Assembly: GCA_947306365.1 (NCBI GenBank)
Contig: CAMZGD010000009.1
Span: forward strand, 1 to 64,000
Length of the DNA: 64,000 nucleotides
Source of the DNA: an uncultured Bacteroidales bacterium
GTDB taxonomy: Bacteria > Bacteroidota > Bacteroidia > Bacteroidales > UBA932
Reading direction: 5' to 3'
Of this stretch, positions 1 through 7,179 are shown one piece after another (position 1 is the first letter of the stretch; each line of letters begins with the position of its first letter). The translations under genes and the position numbers were made by a program. Under the pieces are notes generated by a model. That model was not told the DNA's origin. It made no database searches and saw only the letters and a program-made list of their open reading frames with translations.

Positions 1-1204
1 GAATCTCCCAGATGCGGAAGAAGCCCAGCACGTGGTCGATGCGGTAGGCGTCGAAATACTCGGCCATCTTGCGGAAGCGGCGCTTCCACCACGCATAGCC
101 GTCTTCGGCCATCCGGTCCCAGTTGTACGTGGGGAATCCCCAGTTCTGCCCGTCGGCCGCAAAGGCATCCGGCGGTGCGCCGGCCTGCTCGCCCATATTG
201 AAGTATTCCGGCTGCGCCCAGGCCTCCACGCTGTGCGGCGTGATGCCGATGGGGATGTCTCCCTTGAGGGCGACGCCCTTCGCGCGGGCGTATTCGTGTG
301 CGTCGCGCAACTGGCGGTCGAGGTGGTACTGCACGAAGATGTAGTAGTCCATTTCGTCTTTCGCTTCCCCGTAGAGACGCGCCACACCCGCCGCGCTGTA
401 TTTCCGCAGCCGTTTCCACTTCGTGAAGTCGGCCGTGCCGAAGCGGTCGCGGAGCACGCAGAAGGCGGCGTAGGGCAGCAGCCAGTCGCGGTTCTCATCG
501 AAGAAGGCCTTGAACGCCTTGCTGCCCAGGGTGCGGGTGCCTTTCTGGGCAAAGACGGCACGCATGTACCGTTCCTTCAGGTCGAACACCCTTTCATAGT
601 CGAGCTGCGGCAGGGCGTTGAGTGCGGCGGCTTCGGCGAGGAAGGCGTTTTCCGCTTCGCGGCTGCGGAGCGGTCCCACTGCCTGCAGGTTCAGGTAGAT
701 GGGATGCAGCGCCATGATGGTGATGCCGCCGTAGGGATACGAATCGGTCCACGTCTTGGTGGAGGTGGTGTCGTTGACCGGCAGGAGCTGCAGCACGGCC
801 TGTCCGGTCGCGGCCGCCCAGTCGACCATCCGCTTGATGTCGGCGAAATCGCCGATGCCGGCGGACGTCCGGCTCCGGAGCGAGAAGACGGGAATGGCCG
901 TTCCGGCATAGCGGGGATGCTGGTCGGGGAAGGTGGTCTCCGTGACGGCGCGGGGATCGGTGCGGTTGAAGCAGGTTTCCCAGGTGAAGGAGCCGTCGAG
1001 CTCCTTGCGGAGGAATTTGTATTCGAAATAGTCGGGCAGGCGTTTCCGGTCGAGGTCGATGTGCCAGACGATGCCTTGCGTGGCCGTCATCGGCAGGGCC
1101 TTCTCCGGGTTCCAGGCACCCAGGGCGGGGCAGCTGCCCACGATATAGAGTTGCTGGCCGTGGGGCATCCACGGTCCGATGGTCTTGATGGTCAATGTTT
1201 CCAT
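1..1204 (-). CDS. malQ: 4-alpha-glucanotransferase (amylomaltase, GH77), 3' end outside window
   Basis: Transfers maltodextrin chains between glucans in the cytoplasm; part of starch and maltose use. About 401 residues are visible from the ATG at 1204-1202, with no stop before the window edge. Residues about 3-95 form one CBM20-like starch-binding domain (YIVGSCPALGAWNPEKALPM). The GH77 barrel follows, with SYPYGGITIMALHPIYLNL, then GDIPIGITPHSVEAW, and YRIDHVLGFFRIW near the edge; the Asp of RIDH is the expected nucleophile. The acid/base Glu lies outside the window. Related DPE2-type enzymes of Bacteroidales usually carry two CBM20 domains; only one is visible after this start. The gene is divergent from radA, with its own -7 element TATCTTTG at 1234-1227. 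The family call is secure; the start rests on promoter position. Confidence 0.93.
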   Translation of the reverse strand, partial: METLTIKTIGPWMPHGQQLYIVGSCPALGAWNPEKALPMTATQGIVWHIDLDRKRLPDYFEYKFLRKELDGSFTWETCFNRTDPRAVTETTFPDQHPRYAGTAIPVFSLRSRTSAGIGDFADIKRMVDWAAATGQAVLQLLPVNDTTSTKTWTDSYPYGGITIMALHPIYLNLQAVGPLRSREAENAFLAEAAALNALPQLDYERVFDLKERYMRAVFAQKGTRTLGSKAFKAFFDENRDWLLPYAAFCVLRDRFGTADFTKWKRLRKYSAAGVARLYGEAKDEMDYYIFVQYHLDRQLRDAHEYARAKGVALKGDIPIGITPHSVEAWAQPEYFNMGEQAGAPPDAFAADGQNWGFPTYNWDRMAEDGYAWWKRRFRKMAEYFDAYRIDHVLGFFRIWEI

Positions 1205-1226
1205 AGCAGGATATCTATTTATCTGT

Positions 1227-1254
1227 CAAAGATAGCGAAAATTTCTTATTTTTG
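1227..1254. promoter_or_regulatory. Divergent -7 elements for malQ and radA
   Basis: Two Bacteroidota -7 elements (TAnnTTTG) lie back to back. TATCTTTG on the reverse strand (1234-1227) points at malQ, and TATTTTTG on the forward strand (1247-1254) points at radA. The radA ATG begins only four bases after its element, so the transcript would be leaderless or nearly so. I see no clear -33 TTTG for either. Confidence 0.6.
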
Positions 1255-1258
1255 TCGT

Positions 1259-2656
1259 ATGGCAACAAAGATCAAGAGCGTGTGGTACTGCACGTCGTGC
1301 GGTAATGAGAGCCCGAAGTGGATGGGGCGCTGCCCCGCCTGCGGCGAGTGGAATACGATGGTGGAGGAACCCAGGGCGCCGAAGGCAACATCGGCCGCTC
1401 CGGCGGTGCGGTCGCGCGCCTATATCGATGCGGCCGACACCCGCCCGCAGCGGCTTCGCGAGATCGACCTGTCGAACGAAGGCCGGTTCTCCATCGGCAT
1501 CGAGGAGCTGGACCGTGTGCTCGGCGGCGGGATGGTCGCCGGCTCGATGATCCTCATCGGCGGGGAACCCGGCATCGGAAAATCCACGCTGTCGCTGCAG
1601 ATCCCGCTCTGCTGCAAGGACTTGCGGACCCTTTACGTATCGGGCGAGGAAAGTCCCAAGCAGATCAAGCTCCGGGCGGAACGGCTCGGCGGCCGCGATG
1701 ACGACTGCTTCATCCTCAGCGAGACGCTGCTCGAGAACATCCTCTCGCAGGCCCGCGAGATCAAGCCCGCCCTGCTGATCGTCGATTCCATCCAGACCAT
1801 CTACAGCGAAGCGCTCGACTCGTCGGCGGGCAGCGTTTCCCAGGTGCGGGAATGCGCCTCGGCGCTGCTGCGCTACGCCAAGGAAACGGGTACGCCCGTG
1901 ATCCTCATCGGCCATATCACGAAAGACGGCACGCTGGCCGGACCGAAGATCCTCGAACATATCGTCGACGTGGTGCTGCAGTTCGAAGGCGACACCAAGG
2001 GCGCCTACCGCATCCTGCGCAGCATCAAGAACCGTTTCGGCTCCACCGACGAGCTGGCGGTCTTCGAGATGACCGGTACGGGTCTCCGCGAGGTGCGCAA
2101 CCCTTCGGAAATCCTCATCCCGATGCACCAGGACGACCTCTCCGGCATTGCCGTCGCCGCGATGATGGACGGCACGCGGCCGTTCCTCATCGAAATCCAG
2201 GCGCTCGTCAGCACGGCGGCCTACGGCACGCCGCAGCGTTCGGCCACGGGCTTCGACAGCCGCCGGCTCAACATGCTCCTGGCGGTGCTCGAGAAGCGCG
2301 CCGGCTTCAAACTGGCATCCAAGGATGTGTTTCTCAACATTGCCGGCGGACTGCGGGTCTCCGACCCGGCCTGCGATCTGGCCATCGTGGCCTCCATCCT
2401 TTCATCGAACTTCGACCTCTATATTTCGCCCAAGGTCTGTTTCGCCGCCGAGGTCGGCCTCAGCGGGGAAATCCGTCCGGTCAGCCAGGTGGAACGCCGC
2501 ATCGCCGAAGCCGGAAAGCTGGGCTTCGAGGAGATTTACATCTCGTCGTTCAACAAGGACACTTCTTTTTCCAAACAGCGGAAAACGGCCGATGGCGGCA
2601 TCACCGTGACGCCCGTGGCCGACATCGCGGCTCTCTGCCGCCGCCTGTTCCAATAG
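1259..2656 (+). CDS. radA: DNA repair protein RadA
   Basis: RecA-like ATPase that drives branch migration during recombinational repair. The 465-residue product has the N-terminal four-Cys zinc finger (CTSCGNE...GRCPACGEW), a Walker A motif GGEPGIGKST near residue 100, the RadA-specific KNRFG motif (KNRFGSTDE), and a C-terminal Lon-like domain (FLNIAGGLRVSDPACDLAI). The length is normal for RadA. The frame stays open far upstream, but the product starts at the ATG at 1259, where the zinc finger begins and a -7 element sits just ahead. The ybaK-like gene follows 14 bases downstream on the same strand, so the two may be cotranscribed. Confidence 0.97.
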   Translation: MATKIKSVWYCTSCGNESPKWMGRCPACGEWNTMVEEPRAPKATSAAPAVRSRAYIDAADTRPQRLREIDLSNEGRFSIGIEELDRVLGGGMVAGSMILIGGEPGIGKSTLSLQIPLCCKDLRTLYVSGEESPKQIKLRAERLGGRDDDCFILSETLLENILSQAREIKPALLIVDSIQTIYSEALDSSAGSVSQVRECASALLRYAKETGTPVILIGHITKDGTLAGPKILEHIVDVVLQFEGDTKGAYRILRSIKNRFGSTDELAVFEMTGTGLREVRNPSEILIPMHQDDLSGIAVAAMMDGTRPFLIEIQALVSTAAYGTPQRSATGFDSRRLNMLLAVLEKRAGFKLASKDVFLNIAGGLRVSDPACDLAIVASILSSNFDLYISPKVCFAAEVGLSGEIRPVSQVERRIAEAGKLGFEEIYISSFNKDTSFSKQRKTADGGITVTPVADIAALCRRLFQ

Positions 2657-2670
2657 GATTCCCCGTCTGT

Positions 2671-3204
2671 ATGTTCAAAGTTGGCGATCCCCTGACCACG
2701 CCGCCCCCGGCCTTTTCAACGTCGTTGCAACAGCTTGTGTATGAGACGTTCTCCCGGCTGGAAATTCCATTTGAGCGCGTAGATACCGATCCGGGGCTGA
2801 CGATGGAGGACTGTCAGCATATCGATGCAAAGATCGGGGTACGCATCGTAAAGACGATTTTTCTCTGCAACCGGCAACAGACGGAGTTCTATCTGTATGT
2901 CACGACCGACGACAAGCCCTTTGTCACGCGGGAGTTCTGCGCCGCGCTGGGCATCCCGCGCGTATCGTTCGCTTCTGCCGAAAAGCTGTGGGAGCTGACG
3001 GGGGTCGAAGTCGGGGCGACGACAATCCTGAGCGCCGTGCTGCCGCAGGCCTCCGCCGTCCATCTGGTGATGGATCACGCCGTGGCCGAAGCGCCCTGGT
3101 ACGCCTGCACCGACGGCACCGCCACCAGCTTCGTCAAACTCCATACCCACGACCTCCTGGAAAAATACCTCGCCGGCCGCTCCGTGCGGATGATTGATGA
3201 ATGA
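2671..3204 (+). CDS. YbaK/PrdX-type aminoacyl-tRNA deacylase
   Basis: The 177-residue protein belongs to the YbaK/EbsC/ProXp superfamily, whose members hydrolyse mischarged tRNAs such as Ala-tRNA(Pro). It resembles the stand-alone PrdX branch: ERVDTDPGLTMEDC near the N terminus, a conserved Lys in IVKTIFLCNRQQTEFYLYV, and SFASAEKLWELTGVEVGATT then PWYACTDGTATSFVKL. The first Met (2671) follows the radA stop by 14 bases and is the best start. Its stop overlaps the first base of a 47-base duplicated segment (see 3203-3250). Substrate specificity cannot be read from the sequence. Confidence 0.88.
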   Translation: MFKVGDPLTTPPPAFSTSLQQLVYETFSRLEIPFERVDTDPGLTMEDCQHIDAKIGVRIVKTIFLCNRQQTEFYLYVTTDDKPFVTREFCAALGIPRVSFASAEKLWELTGVEVGATTILSAVLPQASAVHLVMDHAVAEAPWYACTDGTATSFVKLHTHDLLEKYLAGRSVRMIDE

Positions 3205-3250
3205 TCGGGAGGAATCCGGAATTGCCGGCGTCGGTGATTACTTCCGGATT
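3203..3250. repeat. Relic copy of the amidotransferase gene 3' end, now a hairpin
   Basis: Positions 3203-3249 match 4632-4678 (the 3' end of the glutamine amidotransferase gene) at 42 of 47 bases, and all five differences are transitions. In this copy the changes complete a perfect 9-base inverted repeat, AATCCGGAA at 3213-3221 and TTCCGGATT at 3242-3250, with a 20-base spacer containing GCCGGC. It lies exactly between the convergent ybaK-like and DUF5723 genes. It could serve as a transcription stop for both, although there is no T-tract. Confidence 0.6.
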
Positions 3251-4595
3251 ATAGCAGGATGTTGACACCGAGGCAGGCGCTCTCGGTGAAATTGGCGACC
3301 GGAATGTGCTTCCGGTTGGTTTTCAGCGATGATTTCTGGATGCCGAAGAAGATGCTGGCCCGTTTGCCGGGGATGAATTCGGCGTAGATGCCATAGGTGT
3401 TGGCGGCGCCGAAAAAGGTCCCGTTGAGGCCCACGTTAAGCCAGCTTTCGGGCATGAGGTTGCATGAGACCATCAGGTGGTTGAAGCCCAGGGTCCGGTA
3501 GTAGAGAAGGCCCACGCTCATGATCTCGTCGATGAACGGCAACTCAAGGCCCGCATACACGGACGGGGCGATGGAGGGAATGTAGCTGTCTGTCGCTGTG
3601 CTGCCGATATCGGCGAGCCGGCTGATATCTTCGGTCACGCGTTCGAAACCGGTCTTGAAGTCGTCGTCGGCGCTGATGCCCTGAAAGCCCGTAAATGACG
3701 TCGTGGCGCCTGTCGTAAGCCGGGTGACGTTCCGGTTGAAGCGGAGCGAGCCCAGGTTGTTTACGGCAGCCGACAGGTTGATGCCGTTGAAAAAACCGTC
3801 GAACGTGAGCCGGTATTCGACGCCCAGGTCGACGGCGGCGCCGAAGCCATTGATGGAAAGCCTGTCGCGCCGGATCTTTCCGTCCGCCCAGGTGAGGCCC
3901 GACAGGAAGCCGCCGCCGTCGGTACTGACGCTGATACCTTCGTCCGACGTCTGTACGTTGACCTGGCGAAGATCCAGCGAACCGGCATAGAGACCGGTGA
4001 GCAGTTTAACGCGGCCTCCGATGTGCAGGCCTTCGACCAGGGCCCCCAAGTCATAGCTGTAGCCGGCCGAAAGGACGCCGTAGGCGCAGACCTGGGCGGA
4101 AGGTCCCGGGAAAACGGCGATCTGGCCAAGCTTGGCGAAGCGCAGGAATTCATTGGGTACGAGCGCAGCGGCCTCTGTCACGACAGACAGGCCCACGGTC
4201 AGGAAACCGCTCTCCCCGAGCCGGAAACCGGCGCCGAGCAGGTCATCCTCGCAACGAGCCTTCAGGTAGGGATTGTCCGCGGGCAGTTTGTCGAAGAAGG
4301 TGTCGGCCGGAACATTCTCGTCCATGAACGTATAGGTTTCGGTGGGTCCCAGCCAGGCGGTGGTGAGTTTGACGGTGAACAGGAAATTGCGCAGACCGAC
4401 GTTGCTGTATGTGTCGAAGCCGGCCGCGCCGAGCATCGGAACGGAAATATAGTTGTTTTGGGGTGCGAAGGCCGCGTTGAGCCTGCTGCGCTGCAGGGAC
4501 GATTCGAAGAAGTAACTGCCGCGGAACGATTGTGCGGAAACCAGGGTCGTCAGGCTGAGCAGCCCGGTCAGTGTGATCAAACAGAATCGCTTCAT
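3249..4595 (-). CDS. DUF5723-type outer-membrane protein
   Basis: A 448-residue exported protein: signal peptide MKRFCLITLTGLLSLTTLVSA, then a beta-rich sequence of alternating hydrophobic strands ending in GVNILL, as expected for an outer-membrane barrel. N-terminal RGSYFFESSLQRSRLNAAFA and the overall length fit the DUF5723 family of Bacteroidota, for which I know no proven function. It is the last gene of a reverse-strand block; its ATG lies 3 bases after the amidotransferase stop, so the two are almost certainly cotranscribed. A link to starch use is not shown by the sequence. Confidence 0.8.
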   Translation of the reverse strand: MKRFCLITLTGLLSLTTLVSAQSFRGSYFFESSLQRSRLNAAFAPQNNYISVPMLGAAGFDTYSNVGLRNFLFTVKLTTAWLGPTETYTFMDENVPADTFFDKLPADNPYLKARCEDDLLGAGFRLGESGFLTVGLSVVTEAAALVPNEFLRFAKLGQIAVFPGPSAQVCAYGVLSAGYSYDLGALVEGLHIGGRVKLLTGLYAGSLDLRQVNVQTSDEGISVSTDGGGFLSGLTWADGKIRRDRLSINGFGAAVDLGVEYRLTFDGFFNGINLSAAVNNLGSLRFNRNVTRLTTGATTSFTGFQGISADDDFKTGFERVTEDISRLADIGSTATDSYIPSIAPSVYAGLELPFIDEIMSVGLLYYRTLGFNHLMVSCNLMPESWLNVGLNGTFFGAANTYGIYAEFIPGKRASIFFGIQKSSLKTNRKHIPVANFTESACLGVNILL

Positions 4596-4598
4596 GGG

Positions 4599-5408
4599 CT
4601 ATTTGCCGGCTTCCTCGACCAGTTGCTGGAAGATTGGGAGGAATTCGGGATTGCCGGCGTTGGTGATCACTTCCGGATGGAACTGGACGCCGAGGATCCA
4701 GCCGCCGCCGTCCTTGAATTCGGGCGCCAGCTTGCCGGAAGCGGCGTTCGTGCGTTCGACGGCCTCGATGATGCCGTCGGCCGCCCGGGCCGTGACGCGG
4801 AAGCCCTTCGGGACGTCCTTGATGGCCTGGTGGTGGAACGAATTGACCACGGCATGTTCGCGGTTGCCCAGGATGCGGTAGAGGAACGAATTGGATTCGA
4901 TTTCGATCGAGTGGGTGCCGACCGTTCCGGTTGTGGGTCCCTGGCGGTGCTTTACGTAGGATGTCGGCACCTGCGAAGGGATGTCCTGCCAGAGGGAGCC
5001 GCCGAAGGCGACCGCCAGCAGCTGTTCGCCGCGGCAGATGCCCAGCACCGGGATGCCCTTCGCAACGGCCGCCCGCACCAGCTTGACGTCGAACTCGTCC
5101 CGCGCCGGGACGACTTCGCCCAGGCCGCGGACAGGCTCTTCGCCATACCATTTCAGCGGGTCGAAATCCTCGCCGCCGGTCATCACCAGGCCGTCGATGG
5201 CTTCGACGATGGCCGCTATCTGCGCATCGTCGCCCGTGACGGGAATTACCAGCGGGACGCCGCCGGCCAGGCGGACGGAGTTGACATAGGTCATGTTGAC
5301 CTGGCAGGTGCCGCCTTCGCTGTAGGCGGAAATGCCGATGACCGGGGTTTTGGCCCAGAGGCCGGACGCTGCGGCCAGCAGCGCCGCAATGAGAAGAAGT
5401 CGTTTCAT
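4599..5408 (-). CDS. Exported class-I glutamine amidotransferase (peptidase C26, gamma-glutamyl hydrolase-like)
   Basis: A 269-residue protein of the PuuD / gamma-glutamyl-gamma-aminobutyrate hydrolase family. The nucleophile is Cys125 in GICRGEQ, with His244 and Glu246 in QFHPE; TGGEDFDP (about 77-84) is the family's substrate loop. The family cleaves gamma-glutamyl amide bonds. Unlike cytoplasmic PuuD it begins with a signal peptide (MKRLLLIAALLAAASGLWA), so it probably acts in the periplasm. It sits between a beta-lactamase-like hydrolase and the DUF5723 gene on the same strand. Its last 47 bases have a diverged copy at 3203-3249. Confidence 0.88.
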   Translation of the reverse strand: MKRLLLIAALLAAASGLWAKTPVIGISAYSEGGTCQVNMTYVNSVRLAGGVPLVIPVTGDDAQIAAIVEAIDGLVMTGGEDFDPLKWYGEEPVRGLGEVVPARDEFDVKLVRAAVAKGIPVLGICRGEQLLAVAFGGSLWQDIPSQVPTSYVKHRQGPTTGTVGTHSIEIESNSFLYRILGNREHAVVNSFHHQAIKDVPKGFRVTARAADGIIEAVERTNAASGKLAPEFKDGGGWILGVQFHPEVITNAGNPEFLPIFQQLVEEAGK

Positions 5409-5412
5409 AAAT

Positions 5413-5442
5413 CGTCATGCCCGGCCTGACCGGGCCTCTCTG
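5413..5442. repeat. REP-like palindrome
   Basis: A GC-rich hairpin, GCCCGG (5419-5424) and CCGGGC (5430-5435) with a 5-base loop, sits in the 34-base gap between two genes and abuts the stop codon of the next one. The flanks (CGTCAT before, TCTCTG after) recur at 60334-60364 inside rsmE around a similar hairpin, so this looks like one member of a short interspersed repeat family. Confidence 0.6.
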
Positions 5443-7017
5443 TTAAAGTTTTCTTTTCCAGTTGGCGAATTCTTCGCCCGATCCGACCGTGATCGACAGG
5501 CCGCGGGCGAGGGAGCCCCATTCGTCGGGCTTCTCGAAATCGAAGGTCACATCGAAGCCCCAGCCGTCCGCACGGAAGTTGAACACGTTGCCGTTCACGT
5601 GCTTGAGTTCGCGTTTCCACGCTTTCCGGTTGTGCATCTGAATCATCAGTTTGCCGCCTTCGATGAAGACGTCGATGTCGCCCAGGACGTCGTGCTCGCC
5701 GGTGTAGTGTCCCTGGATGCGCGACCACGCGGGGGCGGGGACGGCCACGCGCTCCGCGGCGGCCTTCTCGTCGGCCGTCGCACGCTCGTCGGCGCGCTTG
5801 TACCAGGCCGTCAGGTATTCGGCCTCGTAGTCGTAGTCTTCATAGCCCAGGAACAGGTCGATGGCCCGCCGCAGGATGGCGTGGCGTGCTTCGGAAGGCG
5901 ATTCGTTGTTGACCTGGATGGTCATGGCAAAGTCCATTTCCGGGATGAAGGCACATAGCGTGGTCATTCCCCAGGTCGTTCCGGTATGGAAGTAAAGACG
6001 CCCTTTCCGGGTCTGCTCGATGAACCAGCAGTGGCCGTAGAGATTCGTCTTTTCAGGCGTCTGCGAGGTGATGGTAACGCCCCGGTGCAGGAAGTCCATC
6101 TGCTTTTCGGAGATGAGCTGCGTGTCGCCCGCCTTTCCGCCGTGCAGGTGGAAGACGGCCCATTTGATGAGGTCTTCCGGCGGGCAGCTGATCGAGCCCG
6201 CCGGCCCGATGACGGTCAGCCACCAGAGGGCCTGCTCGTCGCCGAGCATCGGCCAGACGTCCATCTCGCGGCCCTTGCGCTCGAAGGCGTAGGGGAGGGC
6301 GGCCGACCCGTCGGCCAGCGCGGCGCCGAACCCCTCGCCGTTCAGCGTCGAGTGCGTCATCCCGAGGGGCGTGAAGATGCGCTCGCGGACGTTCTCCTCC
6401 CAGGATTTGCCCGTCACCTTCTCGATGATCATCGCGGCGGGGATGAACGTGATGTTGTTGTACTGGTAGTCGCCCCGGAAGGTGTAGGCGGGCGGCATCA
6501 GTTTCAGCATCCGGTAGATGTCGTCGCGGTTGTAGCCCAGGTTGCCCAGGTAGGTGCCGATGTCGTCGCGCAGGCCGGTCCGGTGCGAGGTCAGGTCCTT
6601 GATCTGGATGTTTTCCGTGACCCAGGGGTCGAACAGTTCGAAGTCGGGAAGGTGGTCCTTTACGCGGTCGTCCCAGCCCAGGAGCCCCTCATCGGACAGT
6701 TGCGCCAGGATGGCTGCGGTGAACGACTTGGATACGGACCCGATCTGGAAGAGGGTGTGCGCATCGACCGGCGCGCCGGTGGAAAGGTCCTTGACGCCGT
6801 AGCCCTTGCAGAGAAGGATTTCCCCGTCCTTGTAGAGGGCCACGCCCATGCCGGGAATCTTCCAGTCCTGCATGACCTGGCCGATGGTGGCTTCGATGTT
6901 GGCGATAATGGCGTCTTGGGAGAGCGAGGGATGGCGCTCCGGGATGTTTTTCATCGTCTGCGCGCCGGCCGTCACGGCCAGCAGCGCTATGACTAAAAAG
7001 AGAATCGTCTTTTTCAT
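5443..7017 (-). CDS. Exported serine hydrolase, beta-lactamase / AmpC-like family
   Basis: A 524-residue protein with signal peptide (cleavage near AGAQ) and a class-C beta-lactamase fold. The catalytic Ser94-Val-Ser-Lys97 motif is in QIGSVSKSFT, Tyr186-x-Asn188 in RGDYQYNNIT, and His344-Thr-Gly in LYFHTGTTWG. Residues from about 420 form an extra C-terminal beta domain of the DUF3471 type. Such proteins include D-amino-acid peptidases and esterases, and resistance to beta-lactams should not be assumed. I start at 7017 because MKKTILFLVI gives a clean signal peptide; an upstream in-frame start would add a non-signal extension. A near-consensus -7 element TATCTTTA lies just upstream (7029-7022). 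Confidence 0.88.
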   Translation of the reverse strand: MKKTILFLVIALLAVTAGAQTMKNIPERHPSLSQDAIIANIEATIGQVMQDWKIPGMGVALYKDGEILLCKGYGVKDLSTGAPVDAHTLFQIGSVSKSFTAAILAQLSDEGLLGWDDRVKDHLPDFELFDPWVTENIQIKDLTSHRTGLRDDIGTYLGNLGYNRDDIYRMLKLMPPAYTFRGDYQYNNITFIPAAMIIEKVTGKSWEENVRERIFTPLGMTHSTLNGEGFGAALADGSAALPYAFERKGREMDVWPMLGDEQALWWLTVIGPAGSISCPPEDLIKWAVFHLHGGKAGDTQLISEKQMDFLHRGVTITSQTPEKTNLYGHCWFIEQTRKGRLYFHTGTTWGMTTLCAFIPEMDFAMTIQVNNESPSEARHAILRRAIDLFLGYEDYDYEAEYLTAWYKRADERATADEKAAAERVAVPAPAWSRIQGHYTGEHDVLGDIDVFIEGGKLMIQMHNRKAWKRELKHVNGNVFNFRADGWGFDVTFDFEKPDEWGSLARGLSITVGSGEEFANWKRKL

Positions 7018-7034
7018 TCGATAAAGATAATGAT

Positions 7035-7048
7035 TATTATCGATAATA
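7035..7048. promoter_or_regulatory. 14-base perfect palindrome in a divergent promoter region
   Basis: TATTATCGATAATA is a perfect palindrome between the divergent hydrolase gene and the starch-locus transporter. An AT-rich palindrome of this size in a shared upstream region is a reasonable operator candidate. No regulator gene is adjacent. Confidence 0.35.
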
Positions 7049-7112
7049 TGGCATAATCCTGCTTCCTTTTCAAAACCGTCTGCGCCCACGCAGTCGGAAC
7101 TATGCAGTTATT

Positions 7113-7144
7113 TTTGTCGGATATCTAAAAAATGCGTACTTTTG
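7113..7144 (+). promoter_or_regulatory. Promoter of the transporter-susCDE/F operon
   Basis: The -33 element TTTG (7113-7116), a 20-base spacer and the -7 element TACTTTTG (7137-7144) match the Bacteroidota housekeeping promoter closely. Transcription would begin near 7150, which rules out the in-frame ATG at 7132 and supports translation from 7180. Confidence 0.75.
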
Positions 7145-7179
7145 ATGGATATTTTGGCATAAAAGCCTTAAATGTGACT

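Noticed and set aside
3216-3247. Classical rho-independent terminator
   Set aside because: The stem is good but no T-tract follows on either strand; listed instead as a duplicated hairpin relic.
5443-7017. Antibiotic-resistance beta-lactamase
   Set aside because: The fold and catalytic triad fit, but the extra C-terminal domain and genomic setting resemble peptidases and esterases of the same family; resistance cannot be claimed.
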